Origin: Suicoccus acidiformans
Lineage (GTDB): Bacteria; Bacillota; Bacilli; Lactobacillales; Aerococcaceae
Direction of reading: 5' to 3'
NCBI RefSeq assembly: GCF_003546865.1
Contig: NZ_CP023434.1
Span: 558,001 to 622,000 of the forward strand
Length of the DNA stretch: 64,000 nucleotides
Below the pieces are notes generated by a model. That model was not told the origin of the DNA. It was given only the letters and a program-made list of their open reading frames with translations, and ran no database searches. How positions within the stretch are numbered: position 1 is the first letter of the stretch; each line of letters opens with the position of its first letter. The position numbers were made by a program, and so were the translations under genes. This document shows positions 27,203-36,790 of this stretch, piece after piece.

Positions 27203-28429
27203 TTGATTGATATAACACCTGGACAAATCGATGAAGCGATGGATTGGCTTTCGAGTATTTCGGACAAAGAGGGCAAAGGTACAACGCGATTACTTTATTC
27301 TAAATCCTGGGTTGAAGCTCAAAATTCCTTGAAGGATTTATTTGAAAAGTCAGGCATGCAAACGGAATTTGATGCAGTGGGCAACTTGTACGCCACGATT
27401 GAAGGTAGCGAAACTCCTGAAGTCATTATTGCATCTGGCTCTCATGTGGATACCGTAGTCAACGGGGGAAGATTAGATGGCCAGTTGGGCATTATGTCAG
27501 CTTACTTAGCTATTAAAGGTTTGATTGAGAAATACGGACAGCCCAAGAAATCCTTACGGATTATTTCACTGGCTGAAGAGGAAGGCTCCCGTTTCCCGTA
27601 TACTTTCTGGGGATCGAAGAACCTTTTCAATATAGCTGATCCAAAAGATGTAAGCGATATCACCGATAGCGAAGGGATCTCCTTTGTTGACGCGATGCAT
27701 GAAGCAGGGTTTGATTTCCAAGAGGAGCCATCAAAGTTCTCAAAGATGGATGCCTTTGTTGAACTCCACATTGAGCAAGGGAACTTCTTAGAAGAGGAAA
27801 ACTTGAAAGTAGGAGTGGTAAATGCAATCGTTGGACAAAAGCGCTACTCGATAAAGTTAAAAGGTGAAGCTAATCACGCTGGTACAACCTTGATGAAGTA
27901 TCGCAAGGATGTCGTTGAATGTATGTCAAGAATAATCGTCGAGGTAATTGATCGGGCCAAAGAAATTGGGGATCCATTGGTGGTGACTTTTGGACAAGTG
28001 GACGTCGTACCTAATGTGGTGAATGTAGTCCCAGGCGAAGTAGAATTCTCTATCGATATGCGCCATACCGATCAAGATGCTTTAAATGATTTTGCTAAAG
28101 AAGTAGAGGCACTGATTCAAGGCCATGCTGAAGTTAAAGGCATTGATTCAACAGTTGAATTATGGATGGATGAACCGCCTGTGCCGATGAATGACGAAAT
28201 TATTCAGATTATTGAGCAAGTCTGCAAGGATCAAAATTTAAGTTATCAGGTAATGCATTCTGGTGCAGGGCATGATTCACAAATATTTGCTCCTCGTGTT
28301 CCAACAGGCATGATTTTCGTGCCATCAATCAAAGGGATTAGCCACAACCCAGAGGAGCATACCGAGGCAGTGGATATTGAACAAGGTATCCAAGCGTTAG
28401 CTGCGGCACTGAAGAAGTTAGCTTATTAA
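27203..28429 (+). CDS. allC: Allantoate amidohydrolase
   Basis: This 408-residue M20-family metallo-amidohydrolase turns allantoate into (S)-ureidoglycine, NH3 and CO2. Metal ligands are seen in ASGSHVDTVVNGGRLDGQLG (near residue 80), SLAEEEGSRFP (near residue 127), ELHIEQG (near residue 190) and the C-terminal SGAGHDSQIFA and SHNPEEHT. The dimerisation lid GQKRYSIKLKGEANHAGTT is typical. Related N-carbamoyl-amino-acid hydrolases are hard to tell apart, but the neighbours (permease and allantoinase) decide for allantoate. The start is TTG at 27203, with GGAGG seven bases upstream; no better in-frame ATG exists nearby. Confidence 0.92.
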   Translation: MIDITPGQIDEAMDWLSSISDKEGKGTTRLLYSKSWVEAQNSLKDLFEKSGMQTEFDAVGNLYATIEGSETPEVIIASGSHVDTVVNGGRLDGQLGIMSAYLAIKGLIEKYGQPKKSLRIISLAEEEGSRFPYTFWGSKNLFNIADPKDVSDITDSEGISFVDAMHEAGFDFQEEPSKFSKMDAFVELHIEQGNFLEEENLKVGVVNAIVGQKRYSIKLKGEANHAGTTLMKYRKDVVECMSRIIVEVIDRAKEIGDPLVVTFGQVDVVPNVVNVVPGEVEFSIDMRHTDQDALNDFAKEVEALIQGHAEVKGIDSTVELWMDEPPVPMNDEIIQIIEQVCKDQNLSYQVMHSGAGHDSQIFAPRVPTGMIFVPSIKGISHNPEEHTEAVDIEQGIQALAAALKKLAY

Positions 28430-28466
28430 GATAGAAATTATTTGCTAGAAATAAGAGGAGACGATT

Positions 28467-29939
28467 ATGGAGACTCATGATTTATTTGTTACACAGGAGC
28501 AGCTGGAACGGTATCGTCAGCGTGGATACACCAATGCAGACATCTTGCCGAAGACGAAAGAAAAACGGAATATGAATCTCATGAACTACTTCACTTTATG
28601 GATGGGTTCAATTCATAATATTTCAAACTATGTGGCAGTGGGAGGATTCCTGGCTCTTGGCATGAAGCCGATGCATGTGGTCCTGGCGATTATTCTCGCA
28701 GGGGTAATCACAGCGCTTGTAATGGCTTTTAATGGTCGGGCGGGATCTAAATATGGGATCCCTTTTGCTATGCATTTGCGTTCAGTCTTTGGAGATATCG
28801 GTTCCAAATTGCCTGGCGCCTTACGAGGCGTCGTGGCAGCAATTGCATGGTTTGGGGTACAGAATTATTTCGGTTCTCAGGCCTTGCTTGTGTTGATTAT
28901 ACGTTTCTTTCCGGCTTTTGCTGGGATTGCACCAGGATTTAATTTTTTAGGTTTAACTGCGCCTGAATTTATTTGCTTTGCCCTTTTCTTTATCATCAAT
29001 GTGTTAATTGGTTTAGGTGGTGGCGGAGTCCTCAATCGCTTTACAGCAATCTTAAATCCACTGATTTACTTGGTCTTTGGAGGTATGATGATTTGGGGTA
29101 TTCAACAAGCTGGATTTGGCGCTATTTTCTCTTATCAAGCCACTGAAGTCAGCTCAACCACCACTTTCATGGGATATTTAATTATCATTGCGGCTATTCT
29201 TTCAACATGGGCTGCGCCTGCTGTGTCGGTATCTGACTTTACTCAGAATGCGGAAAGCACGCGTGATCAATCGATTGGTCAGATGCTTTCAATGCTCGTG
29301 GGTTATATTATCTTTGCTTTTGCTGCTGTAGCTGTGTTAAATGGCGCTTCTGTGGCAGGCATTAATCATGACGGGCAAGTCTTGAATATTGTAAATAGTT
29401 GGGACTCTAATATCGCTGTTTTTGTAGCATCTTTTGTTCTGCTTATGACAACAGTATCCACAAATGCAACAGGGAATATCATTCCAGCAGCTTACCAGTT
29501 AACAGCTTTATTCCCAAGCGTAATGAATTATCGTCGAGGTGTTTTAGCCGCCAGTCTAGTTAGTTTCATTATTCTGCCATGGCGTTTCGCCAACTCTGCA
29601 GGAGGCTTTATTACCTTCTTGAACTTAATTGGTTCCTTGTTAGGACCCGTTGCGGGTGTGATGATGATTCACTTCTACTTAATTAAAAACCAAATCATTG
29701 ATCTTAACGCTTTATACTTTGCTAAAGAGGATGCTTCACTAAGTCAGTATAGTGGAATTAACACTAACGCTTATATAGCTACATTTGCTGGCTTAATTGT
29801 GTCGATTATCGGTCAATTCATTCCAAGTTTAGCTTGGCTTTCAGAAATTGGCTGGATTGCCGGCTTTGCCATTGCGGCAGCTGTGTATTATGTTTTAACA
29901 CTATTAGGTAAAGATAAATTCTCTACCAGAGTGAAATAA
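28467..29939 (+). CDS. NCS1-family allantoin permease
   Basis: This 490-residue membrane protein of the nucleobase:cation symporter-1 family has about twelve hydrophobic segments. Family landmarks are the N-terminal NADILPKTKEKRNMNLMNYFTLWMGSIHNISNYV, the GSKYGIPFAMHLRSVFG segment near residue 95 and VAAIAWFGVQNYFGSQA near residue 125. The surrounding genes suggest allantoin as substrate, as for B. subtilis PucI; hydantoin or uracil are possible alternatives. It is 37 bases after allC and 17 bases before allB, so the three form one operon. Confidence 0.9.
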   Translation: METHDLFVTQEQLERYRQRGYTNADILPKTKEKRNMNLMNYFTLWMGSIHNISNYVAVGGFLALGMKPMHVVLAIILAGVITALVMAFNGRAGSKYGIPFAMHLRSVFGDIGSKLPGALRGVVAAIAWFGVQNYFGSQALLVLIIRFFPAFAGIAPGFNFLGLTAPEFICFALFFIINVLIGLGGGGVLNRFTAILNPLIYLVFGGMMIWGIQQAGFGAIFSYQATEVSSTTTFMGYLIIIAAILSTWAAPAVSVSDFTQNAESTRDQSIGQMLSMLVGYIIFAFAAVAVLNGASVAGINHDGQVLNIVNSWDSNIAVFVASFVLLMTTVSTNATGNIIPAAYQLTALFPSVMNYRRGVLAASLVSFIILPWRFANSAGGFITFLNLIGSLLGPVAGVMMIHFYLIKNQIIDLNALYFAKEDASLSQYSGINTNAYIATFAGLIVSIIGQFIPSLAWLSEIGWIAGFAIAAAVYYVLTLLGKDKFSTRVK

Positions 29940-29956
29940 TAAAAGGAGGAGTCTAA

Positions 29957-31318
29957 ATGACTTATGAAGTAGTTATCAAGAACGGGAAGGTAATTCTTCC
30001 CTCAGGTGCAGTTGAGACAGATGTTGCTATCCAAGAGGGGAAAATCGCTGCAGTTGGTCATGGCCTTAGCGGAGCGAAAGAAGTAGATGCAACAGGAAAA
30101 ATTGTTTCCCCAGGAATGTTCGACGCACACGTACATATTACTGAAAATGGGGGCGGCTACCGCGATGAATGGGAAGGCTATGTAACAGGTACGTCAGCTT
30201 GTGCTAAAGGTGGGGTAACGTCTTTCTTAGAAATGCCACTAAATCAAGTGCCAGCAACTGTTGATGCAGCTTCCTTAGAAGATAAGTATCAATCTGGTCA
30301 AGGCAAGCTGAAAGTGGATGTTTACACATTTGGAGGCCTCGTCCCTTATAATGTTGAGACAGGAGGAATCCAAGAGCTCGATGAAGGAGGAGCTACCGCT
30401 TATAAATGCTTTATGGCAACTTGTGGCGACCGTTCAATTGATGGCGATTTCCAGAATGTGGATGATTATTCTTTATATGAAGGTATGCGTCAAATCGCCA
30501 AAACTGGTAAAGTTCTCTCAATACATGCCGAGAATGCTGCCATTACTGATCGTTTAGGTGAGATAGCACAAGCTGAAGGTAAATCTAAATTATCCGAATA
30601 TGTTGCTACACGTCCTGTGTTCACGGAAGTCGAACCAATTCAACGAGCAATATTACTGGCCAAAGAGACAGGTTGTCGAATTCATATTTGTCACGTAGCT
30701 TGTCCGGAGGGTGTGGAAGCCGTTCTAGAAGGCCAACGCCAAGGTGTTGATGTGACGTGTGAAACCTGTTTACATTACCTTTACTTTACGACAGATGAGT
30801 TAGATGAAATTGGTAACGTGGCTAAGTGTTCTCCGCCAATCCGTGATCAACGTGCGCAAGATGGTCTATGGGAACATTTAAAAGAAGGAAATATTATAAC
30901 GCAAGTATCTGACCACTCACCGTGTACACCGGACTTGAAAGATAAAGAGAATGCTTTTGACGCATGGGGCGGCATTTCCGGAGTACAAAATGATGTAGAT
31001 ATCTTCTTTGATGAAGCGGTAAATAAACGTGGAATGTCGTTAGAAAGATTTGCTGATATTATCGCGACTGCTCCAACCAAACGATTTGGTATTGAGGAAA
31101 AAGGTTCAATCGAAGTTGGTAAAGATGCGGATATCGTAATCATAGACCCTGAGCAGTCTTATACTTTAGAAGCAGAAGATTTAGAGTATCGCAATAAGAT
31201 TAGCCCTTACATTGGTCGTGAAATCGGTGCTTCGATTGTTGCAACCTATGTTCGAGGCAATGAAGTCTATAGCCAAGAAAATGGCGTAACTGATGAATTT
31301 GTTGGTGAATTTAAATAA
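29957..31318 (+). CDS. allB: Allantoinase
   Basis: This 453-residue cyclic amidohydrolase opens the hydantoin ring of allantoin to give allantoate. The binuclear metal site is visible: SPGMFDAHVHITENGG (near residue 58), the carboxylated lysine in ATAYKCFMATCGD (near residue 147), LSIHAENAA (near residue 186), CRIHICHVACPEG (near residue 240) and QVSDHSPCTPDL (near residue 317). The AAAGGAGGAG site precedes the ATG. Last gene of allC-permease-allB, followed by a strong terminator. Confidence 0.96.
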   Translation: MTYEVVIKNGKVILPSGAVETDVAIQEGKIAAVGHGLSGAKEVDATGKIVSPGMFDAHVHITENGGGYRDEWEGYVTGTSACAKGGVTSFLEMPLNQVPATVDAASLEDKYQSGQGKLKVDVYTFGGLVPYNVETGGIQELDEGGATAYKCFMATCGDRSIDGDFQNVDDYSLYEGMRQIAKTGKVLSIHAENAAITDRLGEIAQAEGKSKLSEYVATRPVFTEVEPIQRAILLAKETGCRIHICHVACPEGVEAVLEGQRQGVDVTCETCLHYLYFTTDELDEIGNVAKCSPPIRDQRAQDGLWEHLKEGNIITQVSDHSPCTPDLKDKENAFDAWGGISGVQNDVDIFFDEAVNKRGMSLERFADIIATAPTKRFGIEEKGSIEVGKDADIVIIDPEQSYTLEAEDLEYRNKISPYIGREIGASIVATYVRGNEVYSQENGVTDEFVGEFK

Positions 31319-31352
31319 AGGGTTCGAAATATAAATTATAAATGAACCATCC

Positions 31353-31389
31353 ACCCGGATTTCTACAATAGATGAAATCCGGGTTTTTA
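31353..31389 (+). terminator. Terminator of the allC operon
   Basis: ACCCGGATTTC (31353-31363) and GAAATCCGGGT (31374-31384) form a perfect 11-bp stem followed by a T-run. Confidence 0.92.
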
Positions 31390-31493
31390 ATGTGGGAGTT
31401 GACGCTTTCCCCACCAATTTTTAAGTTCCAATAAGACAAGCAGAACATTCACCTTTATAGATAACACTATGTGAATATTCTTCCAAAAAAGTC

Positions 31494-31543
31494 TTGCTAT
31501 CTCACAATATTTAAGTATACTATAATTAATTAGGTCAACCTAA
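31494..31543 (+). promoter_or_regulatory. Promoter with DtxR/MntR-like operator
   Basis: TTGCTA (31494-31499) and TATACT (31516-31521) are spaced by 16 bases. Directly after them lies the palindrome TTAGGT-CA-ACCTAA (31530-31543), which resembles operators of the DtxR/MntR/SirR family of metal-dependent repressors. It overlaps the expected transcription start, a position suited to repression. A GGAGG ribosome site follows. Confidence 0.5.
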
Positions 31544-31565
31544 ATAAAAGGAGGTAGAATTATTT

Positions 31566-33086
31566 ATGAATTCAAGGAATTTAACGAAGCAATGGACTAT
31601 GGCCTTTATTGCTTGCGTGCTGCTACTGGCTAGTCTGGCAATAGCGCCTTTGCGGTATGTAGCAGCCAGTGAAGGAGGCTATGTAATTGGTACAGGGCGA
31701 GTGGTGCCTAATACGGATCCGATGCAATCGAGCTGGTTGTTGACATCTCACGGGGTAAGTGAGTATGTGTATCAGCAGGATGCAGAAGGGAATTTATACT
31801 CCCGTTTCATTAAAACGTTAGAGAAAGTAGACAGCAATACTTGGCAGGCTGAGTTGAATGAAGGTGTTTTCTTCGCGGATGGTAGCGAAGTGGATGCAGA
31901 AGCTTTGGCAGCTTCGATGAATGAAATCCAAGAGAAGAATGAATTGGCGCAAGCAACGGCAGGGCGCTTAATTTTCACGGCTGATGATAGTTATCAAATG
32001 ACGATTGCAACAGAGCGTGAGACCAATGTCATGATGTCGATTCTTGGTGAATGGACCAATGTCGTCTTCAAGCAAGCTGGCGACGAATATATCTACACAG
32101 GACCTTACCAGGTTGAAAGTTTGCGACCTCAGGAAGAGATTGTCCTAACACCCAATACTTATTACCCTGAAGCAAATCAAAGGCAACAAGTAACATTGAA
32201 GGCCTTTCAAGACGAGACAGCTATGCGCCTGGCCTTCGAAAATGATGAATTAGACATGATTTATCCAATTTCACCAGATTTGAAAGAACAATTGGAAGCA
32301 GCGGGAGAAGTGACTAAATCAATCGATGCTGGTTACCAATACTTTATGACGGTGAATATGACGCAAGGTCCGCTGGCTGATTCTGCGTTGCGCGAGGCGC
32401 TTGATTTGGGGCTGAACCGAGAAGAGTATTTACAAGCTTTGAAAGGTGGCTATGAAGCGACAAGCTTATTTGCTCACTATTTCGACTTTAATGGAGATAT
32501 TGCGAAGAGATTTGATCCAGAGACTGCTGCCAAAATCTTGGATGATGCGGGGTGGACTTTAAATGAGGATGGGTTGCGTGAGAAAGACGGAGAAACACTG
32601 GCCTTGAACTTAGCGACGCTTTCATTCCGTAAAGACTTGGTGCTTTTATCAACTGTAATCGCCTCACAATTAGAGGGATTAGGAATCACCTGCCAAGTTG
32701 AAGCCTTGGACAATGCGGAAGATTTAGATGCTACGTCAGGCTATGATTTGCTTTTATATTCACAGCATACCGCCCCAACCGGTGAACCAAGTTTCTTCTT
32801 AAATCAATTCTACCGTACGAATGGGCCAAAGAATCAGTTTGGTTATTCCAATCCTGAAGTGGATCAATTACTCGATGAATTAGGTGCAGCCAAAGAGAGT
32901 GCAGAGGTTAATCAATTGGCCAAGGATATCCAAGAAATTATCTTAGCAGAAGATCGTCCGGTCTTATTGGTGATTGATCCGCAGTGGCACGCGGCCGTGT
33001 CTGAAGAATTAGCAGACTACTCCATTTATTGTGGGGATTATTACATTGTCAATGATCAGCTAGGACTAGATACATATGGAGAATAG
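31566..33086 (+). CDS. ABC transporter substrate-binding protein (NikA/DppA family)
   Basis: This 506-residue exported solute-binding protein of the SBP_bac_5 family has an N-terminal signal segment (hydrophobic stretch 12-30, cleavage probably after YVAAS). It carries family features such as NTYYPEA, VNMTQGPLADSALREALDLGLNREEY and a C-terminal PVLLVIDPQWHAAVSEEL. No lipobox cysteine is placed correctly, which is unusual for a Gram-positive binding protein. The family imports peptides, nickel or metal-metallophore complexes. The DtxR-like operator upstream favours a metal or metallophore, but the substrate is inferred, not seen. First gene of a four-gene importer operon. Confidence 0.85.
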   Translation: MNSRNLTKQWTMAFIACVLLLASLAIAPLRYVAASEGGYVIGTGRVVPNTDPMQSSWLLTSHGVSEYVYQQDAEGNLYSRFIKTLEKVDSNTWQAELNEGVFFADGSEVDAEALAASMNEIQEKNELAQATAGRLIFTADDSYQMTIATERETNVMMSILGEWTNVVFKQAGDEYIYTGPYQVESLRPQEEIVLTPNTYYPEANQRQQVTLKAFQDETAMRLAFENDELDMIYPISPDLKEQLEAAGEVTKSIDAGYQYFMTVNMTQGPLADSALREALDLGLNREEYLQALKGGYEATSLFAHYFDFNGDIAKRFDPETAAKILDDAGWTLNEDGLREKDGETLALNLATLSFRKDLVLLSTVIASQLEGLGITCQVEALDNAEDLDATSGYDLLLYSQHTAPTGEPSFFLNQFYRTNGPKNQFGYSNPEVDQLLDELGAAKESAEVNQLAKDIQEIILAEDRPVLLVIDPQWHAAVSEELADYSIYCGDYYIVNDQLGLDTYGE

Positions 33087-34022
33087 GTGATTCTTTTGAC
33101 AAATTTAGGCAAAATATTCTTGAGATGGTTAGGCCTTTTCTGGGCAGTGAGTGTGGTAGCTTTTCTTCTGCCACGCTTAATGCCGGATTATCCAGTGCAT
33201 TATTATTTGCAGCAATATCAATTACCGGTCACGCCAGAGAATATTCAAATTGTTGAGGAACAATGGGGGCTTAATCGCTCCCTTTTTGTTCAGTATGGGC
33301 ACTGGTTAGGGCGTTTTATCCAAGGTGATTGGGGCAGGGCCTATATGACAGGGTTGGATGTGCGCACTGAGCTGTTTCGGCGCTTACCCTATTCATTATT
33401 AATGGCCTGTGGGGGCTTGCTTTTAGGTGGCTTGTGGGCCTATGTCTTAGGTTTCTTAGCAGTCTTGCAGGAGAATGGCTTTTGGGGGAAGGTATCTAGA
33501 GTACACACTTTACTAGCATCGACTTTCCCTAGCTTAATTTCAGGTGTGTTATTAATTTATCTATTAAGTAATCGCTGGAAGCTTTTATCTTTTTACGGGG
33601 AGCATAAGTTACCTGGTATACTGATATCAAGTTTGCTTATTGCCTTTTATCAATCTGGGCATTTGACTCGGATTGTTATCCGACATTTGGAGGAGGTGAA
33701 GGCTCAAGCCTACATTCAAACCATGCAAACACGAGGCTTTTCTTTAAAGACTGTCCTCTGGAAGTATGGCTACCACTACACCATGTACGGTTTACTATCA
33801 GCGATGCTGCCTCAATTCAGTTGGGTGATTGGTGGAACAAGCATTCTTGAATATACGTTTGCGATTCCCGGAATCAGCGCCTTCTTAATTGATAGTATCT
33901 CCCACCGGGATTATGTCGTAATTCAAGGCTATTTGATGCTGACAATTGCTTGGATGTTTGGCATGCACGTAATAGTGGAAGGTTTGCTGGTTAGTTTGCA
34001 GCAAGAGGAGGCGGCATTGTGA
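33087..34022 (+). CDS. ABC transporter permease (DppB/NikB-like)
   Basis: This 311-residue inner-membrane permease has about six transmembrane segments and the N-terminal plan of the DppB/NikB group (GLFWAVSVVAFLLPRLMPDYPV; the loop EQWGLNRSLFVQYGHWLGRFIQGDWGRAYM). The cytoplasmic coupling loop is TMQTRGFSLKTVLWKYGYHY (near residue 215). The start is GTG at 33087, directly after the SBP stop codon, with TTG at 33096 as an alternative. It overlaps the next permease by four bases. Confidence 0.88.
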   Translation: MILLTNLGKIFLRWLGLFWAVSVVAFLLPRLMPDYPVHYYLQQYQLPVTPENIQIVEEQWGLNRSLFVQYGHWLGRFIQGDWGRAYMTGLDVRTELFRRLPYSLLMACGGLLLGGLWAYVLGFLAVLQENGFWGKVSRVHTLLASTFPSLISGVLLIYLLSNRWKLLSFYGEHKLPGILISSLLIAFYQSGHLTRIVIRHLEEVKAQAYIQTMQTRGFSLKTVLWKYGYHYTMYGLLSAMLPQFSWVIGGTSILEYTFAIPGISAFLIDSISHRDYVVIQGYLMLTIAWMFGMHVIVEGLLVSLQQEEAAL

Positions 34023-34807
34023 TGACTTTAACTACTAAAGAGCGAATTGCCGTGGGTCTGAGCGTACTCTTTATCGTCTTCTTATTGTTTGCCCCAGGAA
34101 ATAGCCCGCGCCAAGTGGATATGCTTGCGACTTTACGAGCACCTTCTGCGGAACATTGGCTTGGAACTGATCATTTGGGGCGGGATTTACTTACTTTGAT
34201 GAAGCATGGTTGTATTCGAACTTTGTTAATGCTGTTTAGCGCGAGTGTGACTGGGCTTATTATCGGGGTGAGTCTCGGACTTTTGGCTGGATATTTCGAC
34301 TGTTGGTGGAGTCGGGGGCTAGTCTTTATGGCTGAGATTGTACTGACCATTCCAACGTTTATCTTAGCACTGATTATTACGGCCTTACTTGGTCTGACGC
34401 CGGTTTCGGCTGGTTTCGTATTAGGTTTTTCTAGTTCAGGGCATTATATTGTCCAAATTAGCCAGCTAGTCAAAGAGGTCAAAGAGCGTCCGTATATTGA
34501 ACTCTTGCATAAGACAGGGATTTCCCATCGCCGTATCATCTTTCGCCATGTTTGGGTCAATATTCTGCCTGTGATTTTGACGAGTTTCGGTAACCAAGTG
34601 AGTAATTATGTCTTGGATTATGCTGGATTGACCTTTATTGGACTTGGAACCGATCCGACTCAAGCGGACTGGGGAACGATGCTATACCAATATCGCCTCT
34701 ACCTTTTTGATGCACCGTGGCTGGTAATTCTGCCATGCTTGGGTATCTTCTGTATTGCTTTAGTTTTCCATATTCTATTCGACCGCTCCTACCAATCACT
34801 AGCTTAG
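34019..34807 (+). CDS. ABC transporter permease (DppC/NikC-like)
   Basis: This 262-residue second permease has the HWLGTDHLGRDLLTLMKHG motif (near residue 42) that marks DppC/NikC proteins and a coupling loop LLHKTGISHRRIIFRHVWVNILP (near residue 162). About five or six transmembrane segments are visible. Translation may start at GTG 34019 or the adjoining ATG 34022; a GAGGAGG lies 7-10 bases upstream within the preceding gene. Confidence 0.88.
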   Translation: MMTLTTKERIAVGLSVLFIVFLLFAPGNSPRQVDMLATLRAPSAEHWLGTDHLGRDLLTLMKHGCIRTLLMLFSASVTGLIIGVSLGLLAGYFDCWWSRGLVFMAEIVLTIPTFILALIITALLGLTPVSAGFVLGFSSSGHYIVQISQLVKEVKERPYIELLHKTGISHRRIIFRHVWVNILPVILTSFGNQVSNYVLDYAGLTFIGLGTDPTQADWGTMLYQYRLYLFDAPWLVILPCLGIFCIALVFHILFDRSYQSLA

Positions 34808-34819
34808 AAGGAGAAAGCC

Positions 34820-36400
34820 ATGTCTTTTGAGAAATTTATCTATCATAAGGTATCCCTTGGCGTTGGTTCACAAACTATCTTACACAATGTTTCCCTTGAG
34901 ATTGCTGCGAGGGAAACAGTGGGCCTCATCGGCTCATCCGGTTCTGGAAAGAGCATGCTCGTCAAGAGTATTTATCCATTCTTGCTACCTAAAGGCAGTA
35001 ATGTGAGCGGACAGATAAAGCTAAAACATAAATCACAAGAAACAGAATGTTTGACCTTAGGAACGAAGAGGGTGAATCCTGTCCTATTGCAAGAGGTAGC
35101 AATTATTCTGCAGGATTCTTTGAATGCGCTCAATCCCAATTTCACGATTGGCCAGCAAATGCAACAATACTACCGTCAGCTTGTACGGATGGGGCAACGT
35201 CCAATAACAGAGATGAAAACGTCGATTCAAGCTGTTCTACAAGCGGTGCGACTTGATTCTAGTGAGGCATTCCTGGCCAAGTATCCTTATCAGCTATCAG
35301 GTGGGATGAAACAAAGGGTGAATATTGCTTTGGCCCTGCTTGCCCGTCCATCCTTATTAATTGCTGATGAATCCACCACAGCTTTGGACGCCATCAACAA
35401 GCAAGAAGTTATCAAGACTTTACAAGTAGTAAATCAGAATTTAGGTGTTGCGGTATTATTTATTAGCCATGATCTGAGTCTGGTTGCCCAGCTCTGTGAG
35501 CGGATTTATGTGATGGATCAAGGACAGGTAGTGGAAACGGGGCCACGGACAGCTATTCTGGAAAGTCCCCAATCGACGATGGGACAAAAGCTTGTTCAGG
35601 CCTATCAAGCTTTGCAAAGCCATGGGGCTGAAGAGGCGTCAGCAGGACAAGAGAAGGTGCCCATACTTGTGGCGGAGGGGTTGTGTTACCACCTGCCAGA
35701 CAAGCATATTCTGAAGGAGGTATCTTTTGAATTGTATGCCCGAGACGCCTTGGGCGTTGTAGGCTCATCCGGATCAGGCAAGACAACTTTGGCCAGTGTA
35801 TTGACCGGCATACGCCAATCAACGGCAGGAAGAATTATTTATGAAGGTAAAGCAATTCATGGGAAAAGCCTGGCTATGTTCCGGGATATTCAAATTATAC
35901 CGCAAAATCCTTACAATGCATTTGATCCTTTTGTGCGTATTCGTGACCATATGGCGGAGATTATCCGTATGCTTTCCTTACAAAAAGGAATACCTGAAGC
36001 AACTTCTTGGGCCTATTTGGCGCAACTTATGGCCACGTCTCAGGTGGAGGAAGCTTTATTGGATCGTATGCCTAAGCAGCTATCCGGCGGTCAACTACAA
36101 CGCCTATCGATGATTCGGATTTTATTATTACGACCGAAGATTCTCATTGCCGACGAGATTACTTCATCGGTGGACTTGAGTGCGGCTATTGGGATTGTGG
36201 ACTTATTACGTAAGTTGCAGGAGGAGCTCAGTTTTTCTCTCATCTTTATCAGTCACGATATGGCCATGGTGCGCCAAGTCTGTAATCGACTGTTAATACT
36301 AGCAGAAGGTGAGGTGCAAGAATGCGGACAAACGCAAGAAGTTCTTAACCACCCACAAAAAGCAGTGAGTCAGGCCCTGATTGTAGCGGCGGGAATTTGA
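34820..36400 (+). CDS. Fused double ATPase of the NikA/Dpp-like importer
   Basis: This 526-residue protein carries two complete ABC ATPase domains. Domain 1 (residues ~5-255) has Walker A GSSGSGKS (near 37), signature LSGGMKQRV (near 158) and Walker B LLIADEST. Domain 2 (residues ~280-525) has GSSGSGKT (near 315), LSGGQLQRL (near 423) and ILIADEIT. In Dpp, Opp and Nik systems these are normally two genes (D and F/E), so this is a fusion that still matches the two-permease importer. It is the last gene of the operon; I see no clear terminator behind it. Confidence 0.9.
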   Translation: MSFEKFIYHKVSLGVGSQTILHNVSLEIAARETVGLIGSSGSGKSMLVKSIYPFLLPKGSNVSGQIKLKHKSQETECLTLGTKRVNPVLLQEVAIILQDSLNALNPNFTIGQQMQQYYRQLVRMGQRPITEMKTSIQAVLQAVRLDSSEAFLAKYPYQLSGGMKQRVNIALALLARPSLLIADESTTALDAINKQEVIKTLQVVNQNLGVAVLFISHDLSLVAQLCERIYVMDQGQVVETGPRTAILESPQSTMGQKLVQAYQALQSHGAEEASAGQEKVPILVAEGLCYHLPDKHILKEVSFELYARDALGVVGSSGSGKTTLASVLTGIRQSTAGRIIYEGKAIHGKSLAMFRDIQIIPQNPYNAFDPFVRIRDHMAEIIRMLSLQKGIPEATSWAYLAQLMATSQVEEALLDRMPKQLSGGQLQRLSMIRILLLRPKILIADEITSSVDLSAAIGIVDLLRKLQEELSFSLIFISHDMAMVRQVCNRLLILAEGEVQECGQTQEVLNHPQKAVSQALIVAAGI

Positions 36401-36574
36401 GTAGGCTAAGAAGAGTTTGTTAGAATAAAGCGCTTTGTGTAAAGATGCTATCAGCGTGTAAGCGAGGTACTACAATTCTTCTTGATATATAGGCAATTTC
36501 ATATTATTACCCTTACTTTGTGTATTATGCTTACTTCACAAGGTGAGTTATTAGAAAATAGGAGATTAATAATC

Positions 36575-36790
36575 GTGTCGATGCTAAAAAACAAGCGAAA
36601 ATCAAATTATAATTCTAAGAAAGTATGCGAATCATTGTTGATTGAAGCCGCTAATTCTGAGGTAATCGTCTCTAAGAAAAATCTTAAAGTTTTTGGAGAT
36701 AGAATTTATGAAACGATGACACATTATTCTTATGAAGAAAAAGAGCTTGACTGGGGAGAAGATTTAGGAAGTGAGCAAATAGAGTGGTGA
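36575..36790 (+). CDS. Possible antitoxin-like small ORF before a broken MazF
   Basis: This is a short ORF of 71 codons from a GTG at 36575 (ATG at 36581 as alternative), with GGAG 10 bases upstream. The product is basic at the N-terminus (MLKNKRKSNYNSKKVCESLLIEA) and acidic at the C-terminus (KELDWGEDLGSEQIEW). It ends at a TGA directly before a MazF-like open stretch, the usual place of an antitoxin gene. I do not recognise its family, and since the toxin is broken it may be a relic. Confidence 0.3.
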   Translation: MSMLKNKRKSNYNSKKVCESLLIEAANSEVIVSKKNLKVFGDRIYETMTHYSYEEKELDWGEDLGSEQIEW

